A stretch of DNA of 64,000 bases from CAWJMD01 sp963843835 (GCA_963843835.1 CAWJMD010000008.1:62001-126000), one strand, 5' to 3'; numbered from the stretch's first letter, positions 16,011-23,665 are shown. Translations and numbers: made by a program. The notes: generated from the sequence alone by a model not told the origin.

Positions 16011-16678
16011 CCTCGGCGGAGTCCGTCCTCACGGTCGACACGGGACAGGGGCCGGCCCGGGTGCACCGGCGCCTGCCGGAGTCGGTCGCGGACGCCACCG
16101 GGACGCTCGTGCTCGGACACGGGGCCGGTGGGGGAGTGGACGCGGTCGATCTCGTCGCGGCGGCCGTCGCGGCCGCGACCGACGGCTGGGGGGTCCTGCG
16201 CGTCGAGCAGCCGTGGAAGGTCGCCGGACGTCGTGTCGCGGTCGCCCCGCCCCGCCTGGACGAGGCGTGGCTGGAGGTCCTCGGCGCGCTGCGGCAGACC
16301 GGGGACCTGGTCGGCCCCCTCGTCGTCGGAGGACGCAGCGCCGGGGCCCGCGTGGCCTGCCGGACGGCGAGCGTGCTCGGTGCCTCCGGGGTGCTGGCGC
16401 TGGCGTTCCCGCTGCACCCCCCGGGCCGCCCCGAGCGCTCGAGGGCAGCAGAGCTGCGCGTCGGCCTCCCCCTGCTGGTCGTGCAGGGCGAGTCGGACCC
16501 CTTCGGAGGGCCGGACGAGGTGCGGGCGGCCCTCGCCCGTCGTCGCGGCTCCCGGCTGGTGGCCGTTCCCGGCGACCACGGCATGAAGGCCGGCCGCGCG
16601 CAGGTCGGGCCCGCCGTGCGGCGGTGGCTGCGCACCGTCGCGTCCCGGCCGTCACCGGCGCCCACCACCGACGACTAG
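16007..16678 (+). CDS. Alpha/beta hydrolase (KANL3/Tex30-like)
   Basis: A 223-residue alpha/beta hydrolase. The oxyanion-type LGHGAGGG lies near residue 35, the nucleophile elbow GRSAG near 108, an acidic residue in GESDPFGG near 163 and the terminal His in GDHGMKAG near 190; together they give a plausible Ser-Asp-His triad. The overall shape matches the Tex30/KANL3-like hydrolase family of unknown substrate. Translation is coupled to the SRAP gene by a 4-bp overlap. Confidence 0.82.
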   Translation: MTSAESVLTVDTGQGPARVHRRLPESVADATGTLVLGHGAGGGVDAVDLVAAAVAAATDGWGVLRVEQPWKVAGRRVAVAPPRLDEAWLEVLGALRQTGDLVGPLVVGGRSAGARVACRTASVLGASGVLALAFPLHPPGRPERSRAAELRVGLPLLVVQGESDPFGGPDEVRAALARRRGSRLVAVPGDHGMKAGRAQVGPAVRRWLRTVASRPSPAPTTDD

Positions 16679-16721
16679 GGGGTCGGCAGGACGGGAGCCC
16701 GTCGCATGGACGCGCCGAACC

Positions 16722-16747
16722 GGAATGGCAGCCCGGGCCCGGACGTT
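16722..16747 (+). promoter_or_regulatory. SigH/SigR-type autoregulatory promoter
   Basis: GGAAT at 16722-16726 and GTT at 16745-16747 are separated by exactly 18 bases, matching the known SigR/SigH consensus. The expected start, a few bases downstream, falls almost on the in-frame ATG at 16757, so the transcript could encode a longer isoform of the sigma factor. Its use is inferred from the sequence. Confidence 0.75.
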
Positions 16748-16900
16748 GTGCGGGGCATGCCGGTCGACATCGAGTGGGCGTCGCGCGCACTGCGCGTCGT
16801 GCGTCCTCACGCCGACGAGTGGCTGACCGGTCCCGCTCGAGTGGGGGGCGGGCGACGTCGGGTGGGGGGTGGGCGGCGACGCGGACTAGACTCGGCTCCG

Positions 16901-17593
16901 ATGAGCGACGCGACCAGTTCCACCAACTCCCACCCCGCCATCCCATCCGAGACCCCGGTCGACGAGGTGGAGATCGGCGAGGACAGCAACCGCGCGCCCG
17001 AGGACGAGTCGACGGCGGCCCGGGTCTCCCGCTTCGAGGCGGAGGCGCTCCAGTACCTGGACCAGCTGTACTCGGCGTCGATGCGGATGACGCGCAACCC
17101 CGCCGACGCCGAGGACCTCGTCCAGGAGGCCTTCACGAAGGCGTTCGCCTCGTTCCACCAGTACCGGCCGGGCACGAACCTCAAGGCCTGGCTGTACCGG
17201 ATCCTGACGAACACCTACATCAACTCGTACCGCAAGAAGCAGCGCCAGCCGCTGCAGTCCGGGGCCGAGGACATCGAGGACTGGCAGCTCGCGCGTGCCG
17301 AGTCGCACACCTCGACCGGCCTGCGGTCGGCGGAGGCCGAGGCGCTGGACCACCTGCCCGACTCCGACGTCAAGGACGCCCTCCAGCAGCTGCCTGAGGA
17401 GTTCCGGATGGCTGTCTACTACGCCGACGTCGAGGGCTTCGCCTACAAGGAGATCGCGGAGATCATGGGCACCCCGATCGGCACCGTGATGTCGCGCCTG
17501 CACCGGGGGCGACGTCAGCTCCGTGCGCTGCTGGAGGACTACGCCCGCGACCGGGGACTCGTCGCGACGACCGGTGGGGAGGCCGTCGAATGA
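16901..17593 (+). CDS. sigH: RNA polymerase sigma factor SigH/SigR (thiol-oxidative stress)
   Basis: Group 4 sigma factor. Region 2 (RMTRNPADAEDLVQEAFTKAF, quoted in parts: RMTRNPADAEDLV, QEAFTKAF) is near residue 60, and region 4 with the helix-turn-helix (YKEIAEIMGTPIGTVMSRLH) near 185. The short form starts at ATG 16901; TAGACT at 16887-16892 ends eight bases before it, suggesting a leaderless housekeeping transcript. The frame stays open upstream with ATG at 16757 (48 extra codons) and 16706, and a SigR-type promoter lies at 16722. In Streptomyces and mycobacteria a long unstable isoform is made this way. The stop overlaps the rsrA start. Confidence 0.93.
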   Translation: MSDATSSTNSHPAIPSETPVDEVEIGEDSNRAPEDESTAARVSRFEAEALQYLDQLYSASMRMTRNPADAEDLVQEAFTKAFASFHQYRPGTNLKAWLYRILTNTYINSYRKKQRQPLQSGAEDIEDWQLARAESHTSTGLRSAEAEALDHLPDSDVKDALQQLPEEFRMAVYYADVEGFAYKEIAEIMGTPIGTVMSRLHRGRRQLRALLEDYARDRGLVATTGGEAVE

Positions 17594-17856
17594 GCTGTGG
17601 CAACCCGCACGACGAGGACTGTCGGGACATCCTGGACAAGGTCTACACGTACCTCGACCGCGAGGTCACCCACGACGACGTCGCCAAGATCAGGCACCAC
17701 CTCGAGGAGTGCGCGCCCTGCCTCAAGCAGTACGACCTGGAGAGCGCGCTCAAGGCGCTGGTCAAGAGGTCGTGCGGCTCCGAGCCGGCCCCCGCGCAGC
17801 TGAGACTGCGGATCATGAGCCAGATCTCGACGATCCGCGTGCAGATGGACCTGTGA
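17590..17856 (+). CDS. rsrA: Zinc-dependent anti-sigma factor RsrA/RshA
   Basis: An 88-residue ZAS-family anti-sigma factor that holds SigH until disulfide stress expels its zinc. The signature H-x3-C-x2-C is seen as HLEECAPC near residue 39, with additional cysteines at positions 3 and 11 and near 61, as in redox-sensing members. It overlaps the sigH stop by 4 bp, so the two proteins are made at coupled levels. A strong terminator follows 22 bases later. Confidence 0.94.
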   Translation: MSCGNPHDEDCRDILDKVYTYLDREVTHDDVAKIRHHLEECAPCLKQYDLESALKALVKRSCGSEPAPAQLRLRIMSQISTIRVQMDL

Positions 17857-17878
17857 GCTTCAGGACCCCAGGACACGA

Positions 17879-17908
17879 AACGGCCCCGACCATCAGGTCG
17901 GGGCCGTT
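17879..17908. terminator. Strong terminator after rsrA
   Basis: A perfect 13-bp stem (17879-17891 with 17896-17908) with the tetraloop ATCA, ending in TT. It lies between convergent rsrA and the bL37 gene and probably works in both directions. Confidence 0.85.
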
Positions 17909-17954
17909 CTGCTGCCGTTGGCGGTCTCCCGCCCGCGGCGGGCTCGGGTGAGCC

Positions 17955-18029
17955 TCAGGCGTTGGGACGCTTGCCGTGGTTGGCGCCGTTGCCCTTGCGG
18001 GACCGACGCTTGCGCGCGCGCTTGCTCAT
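17955..18029 (-). CDS. Ribosomal mini-protein bL37
   Basis: A 24-residue, extremely basic protein (MSKRARKRRSRKGNG followed by ANHGKRPNA). The C-terminal ANHGKRPNA matches the actinobacterial large-subunit protein bL37, first recognised in mycobacterial ribosome structures. A strong Shine-Dalgarno sequence (AAGGAG) lies seven bases upstream of the ATG. The gene is too short for ordinary gene callers. It is convergent with rsrA across the terminator, a placement seen in other actinobacteria. Confidence 0.88.
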   Translation of the reverse strand: MSKRARKRRSRKGNGANHGKRPNA

Positions 18030-18214
18030 GTGGTCACTCCTTGCTCAGGGGTCTGCAGCCATCGTCCCACACCGCCGACACCGGACCGAACGGGCCCGGT
18101 GGTGCCGTGGGGACCGCTTCGCGGGACCAGACCGCGGCCACGGCCGCGGCAACCAGCGGTAACCGTCGTCCGCGTGATGGAATCTGGCGTGGCCACCCCG
18201 ACGGGATCGGCTGG

Positions 18215-18230
18215 TGACGTCCCGACGTCA
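18215..18230. promoter_or_regulatory. Perfect inverted repeat upstream of the biotin-carrier gene
   Basis: TGACGTC and GACGTCA flank a CC spacer, 44 bases upstream of the carrier start. The size and symmetry suit a dimeric regulator site. No regulator is identified. Confidence 0.35.
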
Positions 18231-18273
18231 GACGACATCGCCCCTCACGGGGACGACACGAGAAGGAGTCATG

Positions 18274-18489
18274 GTGGCCGAGCAGGTGATGGCCGAGATG
18301 GTGGCCAACGTTCTGAGCGTCCTCGTCGAGGAGGGCGAGCAGGTGGAGCCCGGCCAGACGATGTTGCTTCTGGAGTCGATGAAGATGGAGATCCCGGTGG
18401 CCCCCGAGGCAGGGGGACGGGTGACCAGGATCGGCGTGACGGTGGGCGACGTCGTCCAGGAGGGTGACCTGCTGGTCGTCCTGGAGTGA
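18274..18489 (+). CDS. Stand-alone biotin/lipoyl carrier protein
   Basis: A 71-residue biotinyl domain. The biotinylation motif ESMKMEIPV lies near residue 34 with the usual hairpin fold and a PGQ turn before it. AAGGAG at 18263-18268 is two bases from the ATG at 18271 but five from the GTG at 18274, so GTG is chosen, giving the standard 71-residue length (as in mycobacterial TB7.3, also beside sigH). It likely serves an acyl-CoA carboxylase encoded elsewhere; the partner is not in this window. Confidence 0.9.
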   Translation: MAEQVMAEMVANVLSVLVEEGEQVEPGQTMLLLESMKMEIPVAPEAGGRVTRIGVTVGDVVQEGDLLVVLE

Positions 18490-18511
18490 CGCCGCCCGTC
18501 GCCGGTGGGTG

Positions 18512-18688
18512 TCAGCTGATGCGCGTCCGGTCGCGGTACGGCTCGTCCGGCAGGTCGGTCGACCAGTGCCGGGCGGTGCGGGACGCGCGCGCCGGGTAGG
18601 AGCCGCCGGAGGACACCGTGCGCCACATGGCGACGGCCCAACCGAGGCCGAGGAGGAGGATCAGGGTCAGGAGCAGGATCTCGTTCAT
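18512..18688 (-). CDS. Small single-pass membrane protein
   Basis: A 58-residue protein of unknown function. Residues 3-20 form one hydrophobic helix (EILLLTLILLLGLGWAVA), followed by a polar basic tail rich in Arg, Ser and Pro. Codon third positions are strongly G/C, as in real genes here. The ATG at 18688 has no obvious ribosome site. It is divergent from the GlxA-type regulator, sharing a 93-base control region that contains a palindrome. Confidence 0.55.
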   Translation of the reverse strand: MNEILLLTLILLLGLGWAVAMWRTVSSGGSYPARASRTARHWSTDLPDEPYRDRTRIS

Positions 18689-18714
18689 GGCTCAAATCAT
18701 GCGCTCACAACGAT

Positions 18715-18760
18715 TCTGCCACCAGTGGCAGATCTGACAGTCTCCATCGATTTTCTGCCA
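18715..18760. promoter_or_regulatory. Candidate operator of the GlxA-type regulator
   Basis: A perfect palindrome with TCTGCCAC and GTGGCAGA arms and a 2-base centre occupies 18715-18732. A third half-site TCTGCCA recurs at 18754-18760, and both are preceded by CGAT. The block sits 50-67 bases before the regulator start in an AT-richer stretch. Binding by the downstream regulator is inferred. Confidence 0.5.
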
Positions 18761-18781
18761 ATTCTGTGGGATGCTTTGAGC

Positions 18782-19756
18782 ATGCTCCGCTCCGTTGCCG
18801 TGATCGCCCTGCCCCACGTGGCCATGTTCGAGCTCGGCGTGCTCTGCGAGGTCTTCGGGATCGACCGCAGCGACACCGGCGTCCCGCTCATCGACTTCTC
18901 CGTCGTGACCGCCGACCCGGGCAGGCTGCCGACCAGCGTCGGTTTCGACCTGGTCGTCGAGCACGGGCTCGACGTGGCCGACAGGGCCGACCTGGTGGCC
19001 GTGCCCGCGTTCTCGGAGGGCGACCGGGTCGACCCGCGGGTGCTCGACGTGCTCCGTCGGGCCGTCGACCGGGGCGCCTGGGTGCTCAGCGTGTGCTCCG
19101 GGGCCTTCGCCCTCGGTGCGGCGGGGATCCTGGACGGGCGCGCCTGCACGACCCACTGGCGGCACTCCGACCGGCTCGCGGCGGAGTTCCCCGCGGCCAA
19201 GGTCGACGCCGACGTCCTCTACGTGCAGGACGGCACCGTGGTCACGAGCGCCGGCACGGCCGCCGGCATCGACGCCTGCCTGCACATCGTCCGCGCCGAG
19301 CAGGGGGCGTCGGTGGCCTCACAGATCGCGCGGCGGATGGTGGTGCCACCGCACCGCGAGGGCGGGCAGGCGCAGTTCATCGACACCCCGGTCCCGGAGT
19401 GCGCGGACGACGGGTTCGCGCCACTGGTCGAGTGGGCGCTGGAGCACCTCGACGAGGAGCTGAGCGTCGACCAGCTGGCTGGACGGGCGCAGATGAGCAG
19501 CAGGACGTTCGCGCGACGCTTCCGGGCCGCCACGGGCGCCAGCCCCGCGGCCTGGGTCAACGCGCAGCGACTCGACCGGGCGCGGGAGCTGCTCGAGCGC
19601 ACGGACCTCGGGGTGGAGGAGGTGGCGCGACGCGCCGGCTTCGGCTCGGCGGCAGTCCTGCGGGCCCACTTCGGCCGCCTCGGAACCACCCCTTTGGCCT
19701 ATCGGCGAACCTTCGCCGGTTCCTCAAGTCGAGGGGCGCAGCAGCCGACAGGTTGA
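18782..19756 (+). CDS. GlxA-family transcriptional regulator (DJ-1/PfpI + AraC)
   Basis: A 324-residue regulator. Residues 1-185 form a DJ-1/PfpI-like amidotransferase domain with the nucleophile-elbow region LSVCSGAFALGAAG near residue 103. Residues 215-320 form an AraC-type DNA-binding domain with two helix-turn-helix units (DQLAGRAQMSSRTFARRF and VEEVARRAGFGSAAVLRAHF). The ATG at 18782 is the only start matching the family N-terminus; there is no clear ribosome site. The effector is unknown. The stop lies 2 bases before the pilT start, an unusual pairing. Confidence 0.9.
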   Translation: MLRSVAVIALPHVAMFELGVLCEVFGIDRSDTGVPLIDFSVVTADPGRLPTSVGFDLVVEHGLDVADRADLVAVPAFSEGDRVDPRVLDVLRRAVDRGAWVLSVCSGAFALGAAGILDGRACTTHWRHSDRLAAEFPAAKVDADVLYVQDGTVVTSAGTAAGIDACLHIVRAEQGASVASQIARRMVVPPHREGGQAQFIDTPVPECADDGFAPLVEWALEHLDEELSVDQLAGRAQMSSRTFARRFRAATGASPAAWVNAQRLDRARELLERTDLGVEEVARRAGFGSAAVLRAHFGRLGTTPLAYRRTFAGSSSRGAQQPTG

Positions 19757-19758
19757 AG

Positions 19759-20877
19759 GTGACCTCCACCAGCACGGCGGCCGCGCCGGCAAGCAACGAG
19801 ACCCTGTCCGTCCTGCCGTTCCTGCGCGCCCTGGCTGAGCTGGTCGGTTCGGACCTGCACTGCAAGGTCGGATCGGCACCCCGCATCCGCATCGACGGCC
19901 GCCTGCGCAAGCTGCGCTCGCGCGACCTCACCCCGGCCGACACCGAGGCGATGCTCGCCGAGGTCATCCGCGCCGACCTCGTCGAGGAGTTCGCCCGCAC
20001 CAACGAGGCCGACTTCGGGTTCTCGATGGCAGGCGTGGGGCGGTTCCGGGTGAACGCCTTCCGTTCGCGCGGCTCCGTGGGGCTCGTCTTCCGTCGCGTC
20101 GCCGTGGGGGCCGTGGCCCTCGACGACCTGGGCATGCCCCCCGCCATCTCCGCGCTGGCGCTCGAGCCCCGTGGCCTGGTTCTGGTCACGGGCCCCACCG
20201 GGTCGGGCAAGACCACGACGCTGGCCGGCATGGTTGACCACATCAACTCGCACCGCGAGGTGCACGTCGTGACGATCGAGGACCCCATCGAGGTCCTCCA
20301 CCAGGACAAGCTGGCGATGATCAACCAGCGTGAGGTCCGGATCGACACCGAGAACTTCGCCGTCGCGCTCCGCGCCGCCATGCGTCAGGACCCGGACGTC
20401 GTGCTGGTCGGTGAGATGCGTGACGCGGAGACCGTCGGCGCCGCGCTCGCCGCGGCCGAGACCGGCCACTTCGTGATGTCGACCCTGCACACCACCGACG
20501 CGGCCGAGACGATCACCCGCGTGATCGACTTCTTCCCCCCGCACGAGCAGAAGCAGGTGCGGCTGTCGCTCGCGGCCTCGTTGCGCGGCATCATCTGCCA
20601 GCGACTGGTGCCGCGGGCGGACGGACAGGGACGCACGGTCGTGATGGAGGTCTGCATCAACACCGGTCGTGTGGCCGACGCCATCGCCGATGCCGACAAG
20701 ACCTCGACGATCACCGAGCTGATCACCGAGGGCTCCTTCTACGGGATGCAGACGTTCGACCAGCACCTGGTCACCCTGTTCCGGGACGGTGTCGTCTCGT
20801 TCGAGGACGCCCTGGCTGCGTCGACCAGCCCCCACGACCTCACGGTCGAGCTGCGTCGACTGGGGCTGGTGTCCTGA
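19759..20877 (+). CDS. pilT: Type IV pilus retraction-type ATPase PilT
   Basis: Hexameric secretion/retraction ATPase. In order: the N-terminal PAS-like domain (SDLHCKVGSAPRIRIDGRL near residue 33), Walker A GPTGSGKTTT near 144, Asp box, Walker B VLVGEMRDAET near 214 and His box HTTDAAETITR near 240. The length of 372 residues is typical. The GTG at 19759 is chosen; a TTG at 19753 overlaps the regulator stop. No pilin, PilB, PilC or prepilin peptidase gene is nearby, so it is an orphan here. Translation is probably coupled to the upstream regulator. Confidence 0.9.
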   Translation: MTSTSTAAAPASNETLSVLPFLRALAELVGSDLHCKVGSAPRIRIDGRLRKLRSRDLTPADTEAMLAEVIRADLVEEFARTNEADFGFSMAGVGRFRVNAFRSRGSVGLVFRRVAVGAVALDDLGMPPAISALALEPRGLVLVTGPTGSGKTTTLAGMVDHINSHREVHVVTIEDPIEVLHQDKLAMINQREVRIDTENFAVALRAAMRQDPDVVLVGEMRDAETVGAALAAAETGHFVMSTLHTTDAAETITRVIDFFPPHEQKQVRLSLAASLRGIICQRLVPRADGQGRTVVMEVCINTGRVADAIADADKTSTITELITEGSFYGMQTFDQHLVTLFRDGVVSFEDALAASTSPHDLTVELRRLGLVS

Positions 20878-21029
20878 TGACCGGGTCGCCGCCCACCACC
20901 AGCCCCATCTCCGTCCCCGCCGACGTTCCCCGGCGCGGTGCGGCACACGCCTGCCCGTCGGGCCACGTGGTCGACCTGCGTGCCCTGGAGAGCGCCGTCG
21001 GGCGGATCGGTTCTAGCCTTCGTCCGTGA
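20877..21029 (+). CDS. Possible 50-residue coupled ORF
   Basis: The ATG overlaps the pilT stop (TGATG-type) and the stop overlaps the GTG of the thioesterase gene (GTGA-type). Codon third positions are mostly G/C until the last few codons, where a -10-like hexamer lies. The product (starting MTGSPPTTSPISVP) is Pro/Ser-rich at the N-terminus and resembles nothing I recognise. It may be real or just the gap between two genes. Confidence 0.3.
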   Translation: MTGSPPTTSPISVPADVPRRGAAHACPSGHVVDLRALESAVGRIGSSLRP

Positions 21030-21454
21030 GCTCCGCCTCCGGCGACACCCCCATCGACACCCCCGGCGCGACCCTGACGTTCACGGTCGGCGACGGTGAC
21101 ACGGCGGACGCGCTGGGCAGCGGCGACCTGGCCGTCCTGGCCACCCCGAGGCTGCTCGCGTGGTGCGAGGCGGCCACCTGTGCCGTCGACCTCCGCACCG
21201 CGGCAGCGCCCGGCCGCACGAGCGTGGGCACCCGCGTGCAGCTGGAGCACCTGATGGCCAGCGGCGTCGGTACCGAGGTGCAGGTCACCGCCACCCTCGA
21301 GCGCTCGGACGGGAGGCTGCTGCACTTCGCGGTGGTCGCCCACGACGACGCCGACCGTCTCCTCGCCACCGGCGAGGTCACACGCGTCCTGGTCGACGCG
21401 GAACGGTTCCTCGCGCGCGTGCCGGCGGCTGGTCAGGCCAAGGGCAGCGCGTAG
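21026..21454 (+). CDS. Hotdog-fold thioesterase (FlK-like)
   Basis: A 142-residue single hotdog domain. The pattern ATPRLLAWCEAATC near residue 39, RTSVGTRVQLEHLMAS near 64 and LHFAVVAHDDADRLLATG near 97 resembles the fluoroacetyl-CoA thioesterase (FlK)/YbgC-like group, with Glu, Thr and His residues in the expected places. The substrate is an unknown acyl-CoA. TAGCCT at 21014-21019 ends six bases before the GTG, a leaderless pattern. The 3' end overlaps the convergent GNAT gene by 22 bp. Confidence 0.82.
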   Translation: MSSASGDTPIDTPGATLTFTVGDGDTADALGSGDLAVLATPRLLAWCEAATCAVDLRTAAAPGRTSVGTRVQLEHLMASGVGTEVQVTATLERSDGRLLHFAVVAHDDADRLLATGEVTRVLVDAERFLARVPAAGQAKGSA

Positions 21455-21945
21455 GCGATCAGCCGCACCTCGGGTTCCGGCTGCCAGTCCAGCCCGGCCT
21501 CGCGCACGAACCCCTCCCGCTCGTACATGCGGTGGGCTGCGGCCATGTTCGCGGCGCTGCAGAGCACCAGCCTGGCCGCTCCTGCCGCGCGGGCGAGGTC
21601 GACGCATGCGTGGACGAGCGCCCGACCGACGCCCCGCCCCTGCGCGGAGGGGTCGACCCCCAGCATCCGGAACTCGGCCTCGCCCGTTCGGCTCAGCTCT
21701 GCGAGGCGCGACCCGGGCAGGACGAAGGTGGCGCTGCCGACGACCGTGCCGTCCGGGTCCACCGCCACCAGCACCGTCCCCTGGCTGGCTCGCGCCGGGG
21801 CGTCGGCGACCTCGACCAGGTAGTCGGCGGGCATGTCGCCGACCGCCTCGTACGCCGCTGCGACGACCCTGCCCGCGGGAACGAGCTCGTCGGCCCGCGC
21901 CTTCCTGACCGCGAAGGCCCGCCGAGCGCCGTCGTCGCCGACCAC
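21433..21945 (-). CDS. GNAT N-acetyltransferase
   Basis: A 170-residue GCN5-related acetyltransferase. Motif A is clear: MLGVDPSAQGRGVGRALVHAC near residue 93 (Q/RxxGxG/A as QGRGVG), followed by LVLCSAANMAAAHRMYEREGF, the classical closing helix and strand. The substrate is unknown. GTG 21945 lies only 3 bases after the stop of the TPP enzyme gene on the same strand, so the two are probably one operon. Confidence 0.85.
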   Translation of the reverse strand: MVGDDGARRAFAVRKARADELVPAGRVVAAAYEAVGDMPADYLVEVADAPARASQGTVLVAVDPDGTVVGSATFVLPGSRLAELSRTGEAEFRMLGVDPSAQGRGVGRALVHACVDLARAAGAARLVLCSAANMAAAHRMYEREGFVREAGLDWQPEPEVRLIAYALPLA

Positions 21946-21948
21946 GGC

Positions 21949-23625
21949 TCAGATCCCTGTCGTGACACGGGGATAGGCGACCGCCGGGTCGGTGACCACG
22001 TTGACCAGGTAGGGCAGGCCCGACGCGAAGGCGCGGTCCAGCGCGGGCCCCACGTCCTCCGGACGCGTCACGAGCTCGCCACCGCCGCCGAGTGCCGTCA
22101 CCACCTGGTCGTAGCGGGTGCCTGGTGCCAGGTCGGCGACCACGTCGTAGCCGTAGAGCATGGTCATGGGGTGCTTCTCCAGGCCCCACGCGCCGTTGTT
22201 GCCCACCACCATCACGACCGGCAGGCGGTGCCGCACCAGCGTGTCGACGTCCATCAGCGAGAAGCCTGCGGCCCCGTCGCCGAGCAGCAGCACGACCTGG
22301 GACGACGGGTGGGCGAGCCGGGCGGCGACGGCGTAGCCGGCCCCGGTGCCCAGGCAGCCGAACGGCCCCGGGTCGAGCCAGCGGCCAGGCAGCCGCGGCT
22401 CGACGAAACGGCCGGCGAACGAGACGAAGTCGCCGCCGTCCCCGATGACGACGGCGTCCTCGGCCAGCCGTCCGACGAGCTCCCCGTAGATCCGCGCGGG
22501 GTGGATCGGGTCGGAGTCGGCCTGCAGCATCCCGGCGTCGCGTACGACGGCGGCGGCGGCCGCGTCGCGCAGGGACGCCGCCCAGGCGACGACCTCGTCC
22601 CTGTGCTGCTGGGCCACGGGCACGCGCTCGGCCAGCAGGCTCAGCGTCGCGCGCAGGTCACCCGCGAGACCGGCTGCGAGACGCACGTGCCCGGCGAGCT
22701 GGTCCTGGGCGTCGACGACGTGGACGACCGCGGCCGGTGTCGCGCCGTCGGCTCCCCCGAACTGCCCGTAGCCGAGGCGGAAGTCGAGTGGGGTGCCGAC
22801 CACCACGACGACGTCCGCGCCGCCGAAGGCCGCAGCCCTCGCGCGGGTGACGAGCTGGGGGTGCCCCGCAGGCAGGACGCCGCGCCCCATCCCGTTCGTG
22901 ATCACGGGCGCACCCGTTGCCTCCGCCAGGGCCGTGGCGACGTCCTCGGCCCCTGACGTCCACACGTCCGAGCCGAGGACGAGGACAGGATGCCGCGCCT
23001 CGGCCAGGGCGCTGACAGCCGCCTCGACCGCCTCGGAGTCCACGTCGGCGGTCGGGGGGCCGGCCGGCACCGTGGGGACAGCGGGCACCTCGGGCAGCGG
23101 ACAGCGTGAGAACAGCACGTCCATCGGCACGTCGACGAAGGCCGGACCCGGATGCGCGGAGGTCGCGGCCGTGAAGGCGGCGTGCATGCCGTCGGTGATG
23201 GCGTCGACGCGGTCGATGGTGGTCGCGTGCTTGGTCACCGGTGCGAGCAGCGGCACGTGGTCCATCTCCTGCAGGCTGCCGGTGCCCCACCGGAACGCCG
23301 GTGCGCGTCCCCCGAGCAGCACAACCGGCGACCCGTTGAAGTGCGCCGTCGTCATCGCCGACAGCGTGTTCGTGACGCCGGGCCCCGCGGTCGCCACGGC
23401 GAAGCCCGGCCGGCGGGTCAGCTTGGCCGTGCCCTCCGCGGCGAAGACGGCCGTCTGCTCGTGACGCACGTCCAGAAGCCGCAGGGCGGGCTCGTGCTTC
23501 ACCGAGGCGTCGTAGACCGGGAAGACGTGCGCACCCGAGAGCGTGAACACCGTGTCGACCCCGTGCGCGGCGGCCACCCTGGTGACCTGCTGCCCGCCGT
23601 GCCCCTCGACCTGCTCGTCCGTCAT
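21949..23625 (-). CDS. Thiamine-diphosphate enzyme, acetolactate synthase-like
   Basis: A 558-residue ThDP-dependent decarboxylase/carboligase. Three domains are visible: the Pyr domain with the cofactor-activating Glu in RHEQTAVFAAEGTAK near residue 53, a central Rossmann-type domain, and the PP domain with GDGAAGFSLMD and VGNNGAW near 440-470. The family also includes oxalyl-CoA decarboxylase and benzaldehyde lyase; no regulatory IlvN subunit or ilvC is adjacent, so a biosynthetic IlvB role is unlikely. The ATG at 23625 fits the conserved N-terminus. A GNAT gene follows in the same operon. Confidence 0.85.
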   Translation of the reverse strand: MTDEQVEGHGGQQVTRVAAAHGVDTVFTLSGAHVFPVYDASVKHEPALRLLDVRHEQTAVFAAEGTAKLTRRPGFAVATAGPGVTNTLSAMTTAHFNGSPVVLLGGRAPAFRWGTGSLQEMDHVPLLAPVTKHATTIDRVDAITDGMHAAFTAATSAHPGPAFVDVPMDVLFSRCPLPEVPAVPTVPAGPPTADVDSEAVEAAVSALAEARHPVLVLGSDVWTSGAEDVATALAEATGAPVITNGMGRGVLPAGHPQLVTRARAAAFGGADVVVVVGTPLDFRLGYGQFGGADGATPAAVVHVVDAQDQLAGHVRLAAGLAGDLRATLSLLAERVPVAQQHRDEVVAWAASLRDAAAAAVVRDAGMLQADSDPIHPARIYGELVGRLAEDAVVIGDGGDFVSFAGRFVEPRLPGRWLDPGPFGCLGTGAGYAVAARLAHPSSQVVLLLGDGAAGFSLMDVDTLVRHRLPVVMVVGNNGAWGLEKHPMTMLYGYDVVADLAPGTRYDQVVTALGGGGELVTRPEDVGPALDRAFASGLPYLVNVVTDPAVAYPRVTTGI

Positions 23626-23665
23626 GGATCGGCACCGTAGCGGGTCGAGGGGACGGCGGAACGGG

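Noticed and set aside
18179..18207. SigR-type promoter before the biotin-carrier gene
   Set aside because: GGAAT is present, but no GTT follows at 18-19 bases; the alternative GGGAT match is degenerate.
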